Part shown: positions 1 through 15,530 of the stretch, piece by piece | Numbering within the stretch: position 1 is the stretch's first letter | Layout: each line of letters opens with the position of its first letter | Source of the DNA: Meloidogyne chitwoodi | Lineage: Eukaryota; Nematoda; Chromadorea; Rhabditida; Meloidogynidae | Direction of reading: 5' to 3' | NCBI GenBank assembly: GCA_015183035.1 | Contig: JACZZP010000003.1 | Location: 1,240,001-1,304,000 of the forward strand | DNA: 64,000 nucleotides | Program-made: the position numbers and the translations under genes | The notes under the pieces: model-generated | Database searches by the model: none | What the model was told of the DNA's origin: nothing | Seen by the model: the letters and a program-made list of their open reading frames with translations, nothing else

Positions 1-3000
1 AATTCCAGCATTATTTATTTTGTTGGGCACATTCAATTTTTCGTTATCAGAAAAAGAAACATAATTAGAAAGAGGTTTATCTGAAATTTTCAATTCTGTT
101 ATATGTCCTTTTGACGAGGCAGGATCTATTGACAAAGGAATTTCGATCTTTCTTGGTTGTGAATGTAAGATTCTTTGTTTTTCAGAGTTGGAAGATGTAG
201 TTGGCAATTCAGTGAACTTTTGTTGATCGGAATTAATAAATTTAGTCGTATTGGTCTCTACTAAAGTGGAAGGATTACAATGTTGTCTGGTCACATGTTG
301 TGGTGATGATTGTTGTGAAGCGGAATTTGTTGAATTTGTCTCTTCAGTAAATTTTTGCTGTGATATCGTGCTTTTAGCGATACTATTCTTTGAAGGTGAT
401 TGTGATTTAATCTGTTGAAAAGATGTTAGAGTTTCTTCATTATCCTTATAAAAAATATTTTTATTAAAATTAAATTTTATTAAAATTTACTTTAGTTTTT
501 GTCGTTTGCTTTTTGCCTTTACCACGTCCAACTTTCTTAATTCTTCTATTTGCCTTTTTCTTCCTATTTGGATTTTTTCGTGGCGAAGGTTTCCCACTTT
601 TCATGGGTAATGGTGATTTATTCTTCATTATTATTTTCTCGCCTTTTGATATTTTATTTGTAAACTCCTCTTCCTCATCATCACCCGAACTATTAATACT
701 ATCTTCATCGCTAGATTCATTTTCAACATCATCTTCATCATCGACAGCCTCATTTTCAAGTTCTACTTCAGCTTCTTCCTCTTCTTCATCAGCTTCAACT
801 TCTTCCATTTCGTCAGGCATAAATTCGTCCGCATCATCAAATAATGGTTTATCATCTAACTTGCTATTTAAAACACAGGTATTCTGGTTAGAATATACCG
901 TTTTACTTTTTGAAATGTTTTCACTATTATTATGATCGTCTGTCTATAGTTTAAATTAAAAATAGTGATTAATTTATTTTCAAGCTAAGGCTCACCTTAT
1001 TTTCCTCATACTTCGTTTCTTGATCTTCCACATTGCAATCGTACATTTCCTCTTCTTCTTCCTCATCGTCGCAGACAACCTGTTCAATTAAACGCGCACC
1101 GACCTTCGCCGCAGCCTTCCTTAGTGGCCGCCCTGCTTCAGTAATCTCCTCTTCATCAGATGAATTCACATATTTTTTAAGATGCTTCGATTTAAGTGAA
1201 TCAGAATCACTTATGTCCTGTTGTATCTGATTCTCATCTTCTGAAGTGCTTATTTCATTCCTTCTAAAATTTAAAGAATAGATCATTTATGTATATACAT
1301 GACTGAATTTATTAATTCATTAAATTCAAAATATTAAACAAATTAATACCTTTTATTCTTTGCTTTAGAAGCCAAACGATTCCTTTTCTTTCCACAGTAT
1401 CGTTTTCTACTTTCATCAATATAATCAGGATCGGAATCGTCATTAATGAACTCGTCATCACTTTTATGTCGGGACCAAATTCCCCTATAGGAGTTAAAAA
1501 TATAAAATTTAAAGCTAAAACCTTGTTCTAGTACGACGTTCGGATGGAAGGTACTGAAAGTTTATTTATTGTTAGATGAAAATTAAATAATTTATAAAGA
1601 TGGAAATACAAACGATACCTCATCCTCAGATGGCTCAGGATCTTCTTCCATATTATCGGCACTACTCTCATGCCATTCGTCCTTAAACGTAACTAAAAAA
1701 TATTTTAAATAAAATTTAATAATACCGTATCCGAATCTGTAACATCACCAACATCCAAGTCAGTTAAACGCTTATTTTTCTTTCCAGCTCTACTTTTTTG
1801 GATTTTTGCTTTAGGCGGTCTCGCCGGCGCGTCTCGCCCACGTGAAGGTATAACAGATTCATTTTTGTCGTCCTTATTGTTAGAATCACACTCGCGCCGC
1901 ATGTTTTGTTGATTTTCAGCATCAAATATGTTCTTATTGTTCGACTTAAGTTCAAATAATAAATTTAAAATACACAATTCTTAAAAAATTTATAAGAACT
2001 AGAGATCGAACTTATGTTAGATATACGATTTTTTGATTAAAAACCAAAAAATTAAAGAAAGTTAAGCCATACTATATAAAAAGCATTTAAAACTACTACC
2101 TGTATATCTTTCCCACAACCAAATTCACTATTTGATTGTTCATTCTCATTTAGTTTCGCATCTGAATCAGTTGAAAACATTGCCTCCTAAAAATAAATTA
2201 TTATTAAAAATATAAATTAATATAAAAATTAAATAAAACCTTTAATTGTTCATCATAAGATCGGAAATTATAGTCCACTTTTTTCATTGCTCGTCGACTC
2301 CTGCCCTCAGCTACTGTTATTATTGGATATAACTGTTCAATTGCTCGCTTTTGTAATCTAGATCTGGAAGTAACCATCTTCATTGCATGCTTCTTAGACT
2401 TTCGTTGCAGATACTCACCAGATTTTTCATCGCTTTCTTCTGATGATGAGTTATTTTGTTGTCCATCTGTTCCAATTCCCTGTTTTATTAAACATAAATG
2501 CCAAAAGAATAAATATAAACTAATAAAAATAATTTATCAGAAAAGTTACCGAAGGAATTATATTATTCAATGAGATCCCAATATAATCCATCTCACGTCT
2601 AAGACGATCAGCAGCAGCTTCCTTTCTGTTAATGCAAAAAAAGAATTTATTTTATAGGTATTTGAAAACTTTTTTTGCTGATCATATATTTTCTTCTCAT
2701 CACGTAACATAAGCAAAACATATGTAAGGCGATTTATAAGAGAACTATGCTCACACGGTGGACAAAACCAATCACCATCAGGTACATACCTAAAAATAAT
2801 AAAATTTTATAAAATAAATCTCTTAATAAATTTTACAATTATTTTTGTTAGTAATCTTAAATAGTAAGGTTTAAATTTTCAAAATATAACTTCGTCATAC
2901 TTAACCGTCCTTATTTTTAGAAATTAATTACCAAAGCTGCGGATGGAGACAAAAAGTATGCCACGCATCATCACAATTGTCACAAAGAAGTAACTAAAAA

Positions 3001-6000
3001 TGAAAAATATTATTCTCTCAATAAAATGTAACATTGAATTTCAAACCAAATCAGGTCGACTTGTACCCTTACAACGTTGGCATAAAGTTAACTCGGTGGC
3101 AAGCTTCTTTTTCCTCTCATTCGCTTCTATAAAAGGTTCTGTTTCCTCTTCTTCGCTAGATTCATCAATAGCAAATGTAGAAAGTTTTTTCCGATTGGCA
3201 GTCGCAATCGCAATTGAAGCACGATGGAGTGCAGCTATTCGACTAGAACAATCGCTTCTTCGTTAGAAAATATTTAAAATATAAATATCCAACCTCTTTA
3301 CCCCCTTCGAAGGTTTTCTCTGTGATCCTTTTTTCAGTGTCAATTTTCTTTTTGTTGGCGGCTTTCCTACTTTACGTAAAGTAGGGCGCTCATCACTATC
3401 CAATAAAAAATCATCATCAGATGAGTTTTCGTTTTCATCGTTCTCATCTTCTACGTCATCCAAATCTTCTTCATCGTTATTTTCATCACTATTGCTTCCC
3501 GCGGTAGAAACAAAAGCCTAACAAAATTAAATTATAAAAACAAAAAATTTACAATACCAATTTATGTTTAAAAGTATTAATAGCAGAATCTGAAGAATCA
3601 CAGGTAGAAGATAAACGCGGTGACCCAGTAAAAAATTTAATATTTGAAATTGCCACATTTCGTGCAGTACGACAAGGGAGTATTCTTCGTCTACTCTCCT
3701 GAATAATTGAATTTAATTTATTACAATTTAAATAAATTTATTTTACTGCATCAAGTTCCGCAGCCATGAGAGCATCATCAATTTCATTAGTATCATTGGG
3801 CTTCTTTTCATCCGAAGATAATTTTCCCGTTTCAACCTGATTTTGAATATCACATTCATTCGTTTCATTATCGACTTTTTCAATATTTTCTTCTTTAAAT
3901 TTCTTAACTTCATCTTTCTCTAATGTTTTCAAGGATGTAGGAATCTCACAATCAGCATTTCCAACAATGGAGGCTGATAATGGAAGTTCCCTCTTTCTCT
4001 TTTCACGTTCAAACTTTCTCTAAATAAAATTGAATTTAATAAAAGTTAAAAAATTCCGTCAAAAAGAAAACTTTGACATTTTTAAAAAGTAAAACATAAC
4101 TAACCTTATTTAAATTTTCAGTTTTTCTATAACGATCCAAAAGGACTTCGAATTTTTTCTGTATTACAATTCCCTTACATTGTTCTTCATCAAGCTTAAA
4201 TTGTTTTTCAATAGAAAGCTCAATGACAGTTTTAGTCTTTGGATCAGGTAGTTGAGCATCAGTATTTGATCCAGACAATGAAATCTTCCTTACAATAGAC
4301 TTAGGCGAATCTAAAAGTTGTTCTTCGTCCATTTCTCCAATGTCATCATCTAGCTGACTCTCAGAATTTTTAATTCCGAAATCTGGACGCTTCAACAAGG
4401 TGAGCAGCTCAATCAATTCTGCTTCATCTCGAGCACGTAATGACCAACTAGCGCCAGCCTCATCTTCTGGCTCCTCAGTATAAATGCGTAAATCCAAATC
4501 GCAATCAATTTGAAGATAGTAGATGAGACCGCATTTATCACGACCAAAAGGTGCTATTCGAAGTTCACAGTTGTGGAATGTATTTGAGATCTGTAAAAAA
4601 ATTATCACATAATAACAAAGGTACATACTACTCAATGAAATATCGCTCTACCAATTTTCATGTTTCACCTACAACATTCCTTTCGTGGAAAAGAAATAAT
4701 AAGGGATAATTTATAAAAATTAGCCTATTTTCTGGACATATTACAAACCCAACTAGATAAAAAGAATGAGACTTATCCGCATAAATGTTTTCAAAAAAAT
4801 ATAAAAAGTAATAGCCAAAAAAGATATGGGCTTCAATCTAATGGATTATACAGAAAATATAATTCCTACATTAATAAAATCCTTACATTTTCTTTAAATT
4901 TTACGTTACATTCAAATTGACTGTCACAAAGAGCTTTAAGAAGTGATAATTTTGTCGAAATCGAAATATCGACATAATGATGGCGCTGTAAATGACGCAA
5001 CTCATTGTCTAAGCCAGGACATATTGCACTGAATTTTTGCAGAGCTTTTTCCCATTTATCTGATCGAGCAGACTTCAAATAAATTTTGCGCATTAAGGTT
5101 ACATGCAAATCTATAAGCTCTGGATCAACTATTTAATAAATTAAATTAATGCTAAAAAAGTTAAGGAAAATACCATCGCCATTAATAAGTGTACTAAAAA
5201 GTTTATCAAGTTTGGTTATTGAAATTGGCTTTAATCCGAGCAAATGTGTAAATGTATTGAAAAAGGAGCAAATTTCTGCAAATGTCGGATTTTTGTAGAG
5301 AAGCGATGAGTCTAAATGTTCAACAACATCTATTTCCTCCTCATTTTGGTTATCAACATCCAAATCTACTTCAAGTGTATCAATTTCCTGGGACTCCAAG
5401 CTTTCAACGGCTTGATCATCAGTTATATTTAATTCTTGTTGAGGTCCGATATAATCTCCTAGTAAATGATTAAAAAATATTGCAATTAAGTATATAACAT
5501 CGATTTGAATAATTTAATAAAAACCTTTATTTAGAACTGTAGAAACAGATGGTTGATCATCATCTAATTTTCGCTCATTATTACTTTTCATTAAATTTTC
5601 CTCTTTATTCGTCATATTTTTGGATTCAATTTGAATTGGATTCTTATCCGTACAAAGTTGTTCTGTTGAACATGGTAAAATATTTACGAGATTTTTGTCT
5701 GTACTTAAATTACATATATCTTCATTTCGTTTATAAATCTTTAAGTCAATCAAATCATCATGTGAGTCAGAAACCTCGTCTCGTTTTTTTTCCATCCTAA
5801 GTAATTCTTTCGAATCTTCACTAGATTTCGTTTCGAAAACATCAACATTGTGTTGATCAATGTGGGGTTCTGAATATTACTTATATTATAGTTATATTCA
5901 AACAATTAATGCTCATAAACCGAAAATCCCGGGAAGCATAAGTCGGTGGAACATGGCCCTGTATATCAAAAAATATACCGAAATTGTAAAGGCAAGCATA

Positions 6001-6115
6001 CGTAATTACAGGCTAATATAATAATCAGGAGAAGGAACTTTAAATTTATCCGATCTTGCAATAAAATTTTACCTTTATTGTGAGTAGATGTTTCAGATAT
6101 TAATTGTTCTGTCAT
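1..6115 (-). CDS. RSF1-like chromatin remodelling subunit (WHIM region + PHD finger), 3' end missing
   Basis: Multi-exon minus-strand gene; the C-terminus runs off the window at position 1. RSF1 is the histone-binding partner of the ISWI ATPase in the RSF nucleosome-spacing complex (nucleus). The N-terminal region (about 5400-4380) follows RSF1/WHIM: FAEICSFFNTFTHLLGLKP, then LMRKIYLKSARSDKWEKAL, KLSLLKALCDSQFECNVKFK, RIAPFGRDKCGLIYYLQID and SWSLRARDEAELIELLTLLK. A PHD finger lies at about 3080-2700: LCQRCKG, LLLCDNCDDAWHTFCLHPQLW, VPDGDWFCPPCEH, which is nearly the RSF1 sequence. The rest is a long disordered tail of acidic Glu/Asp/Ser runs and basic Lys/Arg patches, typical of RSF1. The proposed start (MTEQLISETSTHNK, ATG at 6115) is followed by a GT donor and joins in frame to EPHIDQHNVDV at about 5868. 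That first exon is the least certain. Family call is strong; exact exon borders in the tail are approximate. Confidence 0.85.
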
Positions 6116-7320
6116 TAAAAAAACCTAAATTCAATTTTAAATATAGTACATATGTATGTAATTAAACAAAAATAAGACAAAACAAGAGAAGCTTAAAATT
6201 TGCACGCACGGAATTCCAAATCTTCTCACAAATGAGAAATAACGATACTGCAAGGTACTGATAGATTCCAACAGCGATCGTTTTCGACAGTAAAGTTTAA
6301 CTCTAAGAATACGTAAAAACCGAGTTTTTGGCATGTCCGGGCATATGATTGATAATAATTATATCAGGATGGTTTCAACAAAAAAGAAAATGCTCATATA
6401 CCTAAAAGTTTACATACTTTTTCGTAAATAAAAGATTATGCGAAAGGAAGAGAGCAAGTTAGAGAACAAGATAAAAAGGAAATAGTAAACAAGTAGTTTT
6501 GACGCGTGCGTCAACTGACTGAAAGTGCTGTGTAGAGTTAGGAATTTTGTAAAAATCGGGATCGGGAATCGGGAAATTTAAAAATTGAACGATCGGGAGG
6601 GACCCGGACCTGGAAAATCGGGAATTCCCGCTTTTTTCCAGTTCCAAAAATCACCGGGTCCCGACCGGGAAAACCGGGAAAAATGACCGGGAATTGGAAA
6701 TTTAATGACCGGCCGGGACCCGAACCGGGAAAACCGGATATTCCCGATCCCGTTTTCATCCCGGTTTCTCAAAAAACCGGGAAAAGGGATCGGGAAAACG
6801 GGATCGGGACCCGATCCCGTTCCTAACTCTAGTGCTGTGTATATAATAGAGTCGGGTGCAGCCCAACTGGCCGCGGGCCGATTGAACGCGCAATAGTATG
6901 TTAAACAATGAAAATTATAGATAACATGGAAACTAGAGACTACTTGCGATAAGTCGGCCGGCGTCCAGTCGAGCTTGTCCCAATAGAGTCCATAATGTAG
7001 TACTACAATAGTACTGTATGGTAATTGTACTGTGAAAAATCTTATCTTAATTTTTTACTTAATTTTAATACCATGGTGGACCCTTTAAAACAATTAACAC
7101 ATTCTCAATAAAGTTTGTCAATCAGAGACCGATTTCGAGTCCTCACGGTGGGACTCAATCAAGAGGGCGTCTGCAGAGCTGTTTTGAAAAAATAAATAAT
7201 TTATTGTCACCTTTTTATTGTAATACATTCATAATATATAGGTAAATATATCAGCATTTCAATAATTTTTTGATTTTCAATAATTCTTTTGCTTCTGTAA
7301 AAAAAAGAAATATTTATAAA
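6116..7320. other. intergenic region between divergent RSF1-like and RPN11 genes
   Basis: Shared upstream region of two genes reading away from each other, so it must contain both promoters. No convincing coding exon is seen. It contains one complete hAT-like element (6533-6831, separate entry). The stretches 6137-6340 and 6840-7180 are less AT-rich than the surroundings and may be old repeat remnants; nothing in them could be named. Confidence 0.5.
6533..6831. mobile_element. hAT-like non-autonomous element A with CCGGGA-word body
   Basis: 299 bp. The ends are a perfect 12-bp inverted repeat, TAGAGTTAGGAA..TTCCTAACTCTA. It is flanked by an exact 8-bp direct repeat GTGCTGTG at 6525-6532 and 6832-6839. 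The 8-bp duplication and the TAGAG end (hAT rule YARNG) identify the hAT superfamily. The whole body is made of variants of GGGATCGGGAA and CCGGGAAAACCGGG on both strands, so it can fold back on itself. No coding capacity. Its left end (first about 25 bp) closely matches the left end of element B at 11950. Confidence 0.9.
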
Positions 7321-9599
<2,279 letters not shown>

Positions 9600-10268
9600 T
9601 AAAATTACAAGTATTTGACATTTAATCTGAATAAATGTTTTTCTTATTGCCTTTTAAAATAAATATTCTTTTAATTTGGTCAACTACCTTTTTCTTTTAA
9701 TTATTAAATAAAATTTATTAGCTTAAAAAGCATTTAGATTATTAAAAAGTTTATGAAGTTTGTGTACAAAGAAAAACAAAAATTTCTACTTCAATGGTAG
9801 TAAGTGGTGCGGCCATTTTTTTCCCGAAGCAGATGGATATAATAGGTCTGTTAAATTAAGACTATCCGGGAATCTTAGCAAATAGTTTTTATATCTTAAA
9901 TGGATTCAGATCCCACTCTACCGTGACCAAAATGTCCATATTAGAGCCATGAGCAAAAAATTTCCGTCATTCCATAAGCTATAACTTTATATTTCGTTTG
10001 CCGGCATAGACAAAAATTAAAAATAAATCTTACAATTAAACTAAATTTTATAACAATAATTTCTCTCAAGGAATTGTCTCAGCGATTTAAATTTAGCCCA
10101 ACTCTCTAGCCATAAAACATGTACATAGCTATTATAATAAACAAAATTGTGAAAAATTATAAAAATTGAATTTTTGCTGTTAAAATTTCGTTAAACCGTA
10201 ACTTTTCAGTTTGGTGTCCTACTTGGTGACTTCATTATTTTTCTCCCCGTTTTATAATTTTATTTTTA
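9600..10268. other. gap between RPN11 and katanin-like gene
   Basis: AT-rich, same-strand gap of about 670 bp. An ATG at 9794 opens about 17 codons (MVVSGAAIFFPKQMDII) ending at a possible donor (ATAG|GTCTGT). Its phase fits the first confident katanin exon, so it may be that gene's first coding exon. Without transcript data this is only a possibility. Nothing else recognised. Confidence 0.35.
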
Positions 10269-13200
10269 GAGAAGAGATTGTCTGGATTTTGTACCAACGA
10301 AGTTGGTTTTTTACTTGATTCTTCTGCGTGTGATTTATCTTCATCCAAAGGAGCAATTATTGGGAATCCTTTGCGACATATCTCATTTGATGATAATTCT
10401 GGAAATAAAGTATGTTCATTTTTATTACATATTATGTACTATATATGTATAAGGTAATTTTTAGTTGCTAAATTTTACTGGTTCAGCCAATTTGATTGAT
10501 CAAAATTTTAACGGGAAATATTTATCAATAGTTGTTGGTTCAAATCTTTGTATTTTTGATTTGCATAAAGGTTTGTAAAAATTTATTTAACATTCAGGAA
10601 TTTAAAAACTACTAGGTGCAATTTTACGCGAATTCCATGGTCATGATGGTTCTATTTTAAGTGTTGCCTGGCATCATACAAGCCCTTGGTTGCTTGCGAG
10701 TGTTGGAGATGATGCAACGTTGCGCCTTTGGGATTTACGCTTGCATCCTGCTCAATTACAAATGCGACGAACAGCACGGCCTTTCACGTATTTTTATTCA
10801 AATTTTTAGTTTTTAATTTCATTATAATCATTTGTAGTTGTCTTGAATACTCACCAGATTGTAATTATATTGCATGCGGTGGACAATTAATTTCAGTGTT
10901 TGATCTGAATATGACACAATCTGTTCAGTATATGCCATGTAATTCACCAGTAAATATCTAAAATTTTATTTATTGTTAGAAGTTAAAATATTTTTAAATC
11001 CTATGCCATTGGATTAAAATTTTCCCGTCACGAAAAACCTCTACTATTAACTATGTATTCTTTAAATTATTTTAAATTTAAGGCAACAAACATTCGATTT
11101 AATCCAGCAGAATGTTTATTGGCGACATCACATGAAGATCAATCAGTATGGTTTGTCTGATTTTTTTATTGACTTGATATTAATTTCAAATTTCTTTTCA
11201 GTTTTTGGGATATTGACACAGGTATAATTTATTTTAAATTTTGATTCATTATTTTTATCTTTCAGGAGAATGTGTTACCCAATCACCATCATTTGATTCA
11301 AAAGTTGGACAAATATGTTTTCCACCTGATGGAAAATATTTGATTGTCAATAATGAAACAAAAATGTAGGATTCTTTTTAAATCTAACATAATTTAAATT
11401 TACATTATTTTCTATAGTTGCACTATTCGATGGGAACCATTTGAATTAACTTCTCAGATTTTATTTCCGTTTCGTGGTCATTTTCCATCACGTAACATAT
11501 CTTTACAGTTTCCTAATGAATTGAAAGAATATAATACACCATTAACACATTTAGGTAAACTTATAATTTAATTAAAATTATTTACAAAGATATGAGGGTT
11601 CAAAATAATTTAATCTTTGGTTTGAGTATTGTTAATGAGGATTCTGGAAAGATTGGAACTGCTTACCTTTCAACTATCCGACTTGATGTAAGTTTAATAA
11701 TTTTTATTTTTAAACCGTTTTTAATGAATTTTTTCGTTAATTTTCTATGGCGTAACCTAACAAAATGTATGAAACTTGTAAAAGTAAAATATTCCTTGTA
11801 TATTCTCCGAAATCCAACCCCTAGTTATCGAATGGTTTTAAAAACGTTTTCTCTATTATCCTCATAGTAACATGTTAAGACCATAGTTTTCTTATTTTCA
11901 ACAGATATTTTTGTTAAAATTTTAAAAAATATAATTGTTACCTAGCAACTAGAGATAGGAATTTTGAAAAATCCTTGACCTGGATTCTGGATCTGGATTT
12001 TATTTATTGACCTGGACCAGACTCTGGACCTGGAGTCAAGGAAAAATCCAGATCCAGAAAAAATCCAGGTTTTTTTTTATCTGGATCCAGACCTGGATCT
12101 GGATTTTTTTTTAAATTTTTAAAATATAAGAAAACATGAAATATTATCATTAAAATATTACTATTCGATTCGTTTCGATGAGCTGAGTCGAATGGTATCA
12201 CTCTTTTGATGCGATTAAGTCTATGAACCTAGATATAGACCTCTGAAAATGGGAAAAATTTATTGAATTTTCGCCCCAATAGAGTGGTACCATTCGATTG
12301 GGATTCACCGTAAGAGAAATGTACTGTAACTCGTTATCTGTAACCATAATTTAACACATTAAACCGTATGAACTCTAATTTCTAAAAGTTTATAATTCTA
12401 TTGCTAAAAATTCCTCTTTTTAATGCCATTGGTGAACATTTTTTACTTCACTAATACAAACAAATTTCCATTTTTAGCGCCGCAGGCGAAAAATTTCACA
12501 ATTTTTTAGACCTATATTGCCAAAAATTGACTTTTTTATCTACGCGGACGAAAATTTTGAAAAATTATTGCAACATAATTTCCTAAAATTTGCCATTTTT
12601 ATTGTCGCAATCAAAAATATATGACTTAAATTTTTATAATAGATTTAAAATTTTTCAAAACGAAAGAAAAATAAATAAAAAAGAATTTAACAATAATTTT
12701 GTCCTAAAGATACATAGTAAATGACATAGGAATCGAACCTACGCCAAGTCAGATCCTAGACTAACGCACTAACCACCCAACCATACTTGCTTTAGGAGTG
12801 CATACAATTTAATTATAGATAAATCCTTCATTTTCCTCTTAATTTTCAATTTCCATTTTAACTTTTGAACAAAATTTACTCCAGGAAATCCAGGTAAAAA
12901 AAGTCTCTGGACCTGGATCTGGACTCTTGATTTAATTTATCGACCTGGACCAGAGTCTGGACCTGGAGTCCAGGAAAAATCCAGGTCAAGAAAAAATCCA
13001 GAATTCCTAAAAAATGCCTGGATCTGGACTCTGGATCCAGGAAAAATCCAGGTCTGGATCCAGATCCAGTCCGATCTCTACTAGCAACTATCCAAAAGTG
13101 ACCACTCAGATTTATCCAGTTAGGAATATTTTGCCAAAAAAAGTTATTTCTAAACTTTTTTCAAAAATTCTTTACTGTTTTATCCTTCAATAGAAATTCG

Positions 13201-15190
13201 AATGCTATTCTACTGCTGAATCTCCTATTTTGGATTGTGTCGAGTATACCAGCAACAGTATTGGCGATGAAGCGAATGAATCTGAACTTCGAGAGCGTCT
13301 TGGTGTTACTCAAATAAAAGATGTTACACAAGAAAACATTTTAACTACCAGAATTTCTGAGTCATTTGCTTCGAAAAATCTAGTAGAAAATATTAAAAGT
13401 GTAGAAGAATCACCTTCTAAAACGGTAATTAATTAAAAACTTGCTTAAAAACATTTTGTTAACCATTAAGTGTCACCCAAAAAGGCCGTCGGCTTTAGGT
13501 TTAAGTGATAACATTTCTACATCTTTCGAAAGTGGAGGCGGAATTTGCCACAGTTCCAGTGCAAGTGCACGCTCATCTAGTTACGATTTACGTAGTCCTA
13601 CAGCCATTAGTAATAGAAATATTTTCTCAAAAATTAACCGCAAGATAAATCAACAACCAAAAGAAAATGTAGGAGCTTCTATAAAATTCAAGTCTAACAA
13701 CTTAGATGGAAAAAGCCCAAATAAATTACCACTTAACCAAAATCAACAGCAAAATTCAATTTCATTCATTTGTCGTGATGAAAAAAAAGCTAGGTAGGAT
13801 AAATAATATTTAATAATGCATAGGTATATGTATGTAAATATGTCTCAATTGTCAAAAGTATAGTTGAAGAATAAAGTTAAAAAATTTTCTACAATCCATG
13901 AAAAAACGTCTTAAATTTCCGAATGTGTAACGGACAAATAGTTATTTTTTGTTGATGTGTGTGATAATACCTTGATGTCTGTTTATGGAAATTAAAAATT
14001 GTTATATTCAAATATCAAAATATTTTTGTTCTTTTGGCATTTTTTAAATGTTTTCCATTGTCTGAACTTCCTGTACATATATGTATGTATACGTATATAC
14101 TATGTATTTTATGTTAATTAGCTATTCCTTAAATGTGGTGCTTAAGACAATGTTTGAAGATTTTTTTAATCCAAAATTTTTTTTTATCATTTTTGTTAAA
14201 AATTTATATTTTATTTAGTAGCTATAATCCAAATCAATTATTCCGTCGAGGAAGTTCTTTAAACGACGTTTCTGACCCTTTAAAAAGTAATAACAACATG
14301 TCTTCTGGTTCTTCTACACTAAAGAATCGTTCGAAAAGTCAATCTCAGAAAGAGCGGATTTCAAAATTTTCTACTTCTTCATCAAGTAATGCCTCATCAA
14401 ATTGTACTAATTCTATTTCGAATATGACGGTCATGGAAAATAATCGACAAAAGTCTGAATCTGATTCGGGTGATGAATTAGAAGAATTCATGCAGGTATT
14501 TTAGTGATTTATATTGAAAATAAATTTTCTTTTAGTATGATCCTAAAGTGCGTGCTAATATTTTAAGACGAGTTAAGGATATAAAGACTTCATTCACTCG
14601 ATCAAATAGAATAAATGGAAATATTTGTGAGTTTGTTTTTAACAATTTCATTAATGTACATCAACAAATATTTTAGGTGAATTCCTCATAAAAGAAACAA
14701 TCCGTTTTGATGATCTACTTCCATATGCCTTCCTGCTTGAACAATACTTGGATAGGGGGAGCTTTAGTATGTCATTGAATGAGCTATTTTTGAGTCGTGT
14801 GGATGCTTTGCTAGTTCATAGAAATAAATCTTGCGTCCAATTAGGACTTAATTTCCTTAATATGGTCACTTCACGATTCGGTCATGCAATTCTTCATGGA
14901 CTAGCTTCACAGGAATTCACAATTGGTGTTGATGTTGAAGCGGAAAAGCGATTTGAGCGTTGTACAAAATGCAAAAATGCACTTTTCCAGGTTACTTTTA
15001 AGAAGATATTTAAGTATATATGTATATATAATCTTCTGTTAAGATTCGACTAAACACTGCGTTCAACATGGAACGTATGACATCTATACAACGTCGCCTG
15101 TTTGAAAAAGAGATTCTACCTCGAATCGATAACATTGTTAATACTGAGAAGTCCCCTGAGGTTCGTCCTTTTAACAATAATACTCCATAG
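10269..15190 (+). CDS. katanin p80 (KATNB1)-like protein: WD40 propeller + con80 domain
   Basis: Regulatory subunit of the microtubule-severing katanin complex. About ten exons. WD40 repeats at about 10470-11480 (GHDGSILSVAWHH..LLASVGDDATLRLWDLR; PDCNYIACGGQLISVFDL; FNPAECLLATSHEDQSVCFWDIDTGE; FPPDGKYLIVNNET..IRWEPF). A Ser/Asn-rich linker follows. The C-terminal con80 domain (about 14530-15190) contains LLEQYLDRGSFSMSLNELF, IGVDVEAEKRFERCTKCK and ends near MTSIQRRLFEKEILPRID. The pattern GVD-x3-E-x-R-x2-(K/R)C matches the p80 C-terminus that binds katanin p60. Only about five blades are visible, fewer than usual, so upstream exons may be missing; the start is uncertain (possible ATG at 9794). 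The intron at 11690-13192 holds hAT-like element B. Stop TAG 15188-15190. Confidence 0.72.
11950..13080. mobile_element. hAT-like non-autonomous element B with CTGGAT/CCTGG-word body
   Basis: 1131 bp inside an intron of the katanin-like gene. Ends TAGAGATAGGA..TCCGATCTCTA form an 11-bp inverted repeat with one mismatch; an exact 8-bp direct repeat CTAGCAAC flanks it (11942-11949 and 13081-13088). Both outer parts (11975-12110 and 12880-13075) are built from CTGGATCCAGGACCTGG-type words, palindromic at several scales. The middle (12120-12870) is different: AT-rich, with a shared segment AGCGCCGCAGGCGAAAAATT also found in element C and a tRNA-like sequence on the minus strand. No transposase. 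Confidence 0.87.
12718..12793 (-). pseudogene. tRNA-like sequence inside element B
   Basis: On the minus strand there is a perfect B box, GGTTCGATTCC, within a 5-bp T-stem (GTAGG/CCTAT, one G-T pair). About 40 nt upstream lies an A-box-like TGGTTGGGTGGTTAGTGC. An anticodon arm GTTAG/CTGAC can form, but its loop is 8 nt instead of 7, and the acceptor halves do not pair. It therefore looks like a decayed tRNA or the head of a tRNA-derived SINE rather than a working tRNA gene. The anticodon cannot be assigned safely. Confidence 0.5.
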
Positions 15191-15530
15191 TGATATGGCA
15201 GAAGAGAAAGTTAAATATTAATTTTGTTAACAAATCTATTTTTTAATTTCGACTTTGGGTTGTGCTACTAACTTTGTGCCTTTCCTCTTGTGATTTAAAT
15301 ACTGACCTACCATTATTTTCTGCATAATTGCTCATATAAATTTTTTGCATTTCGACTCGACAAAATAATGTTACACTATACCTCTTGTTTGTGTATAAAT
15401 GAACTATTTCGATGAAATTTTTGTTTATTTTTATTTTATAAATTCAAGAATTTTATGATATTAACCGTCAACTACATTATTTAATTTTTGATAGTTTTTA
15501 AGCTTTTAGTATTAAACTCACTAATATTGA
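15191..15530. other. gap between katanin-like gene and RPB11
   Basis: 340 bp, AT-rich, no coding signal. Probably the 3' untranslated end of the katanin-like gene plus the leader of RPB11. Confidence 0.4.

Noticed and set aside
513..935. 140-codon plus-strand ORF rich in Ser/Phe/Leu
   Set aside because: It is the antisense of the acidic tail of the RSF1-like gene (GAA/GAT runs read as TTC/ATC).
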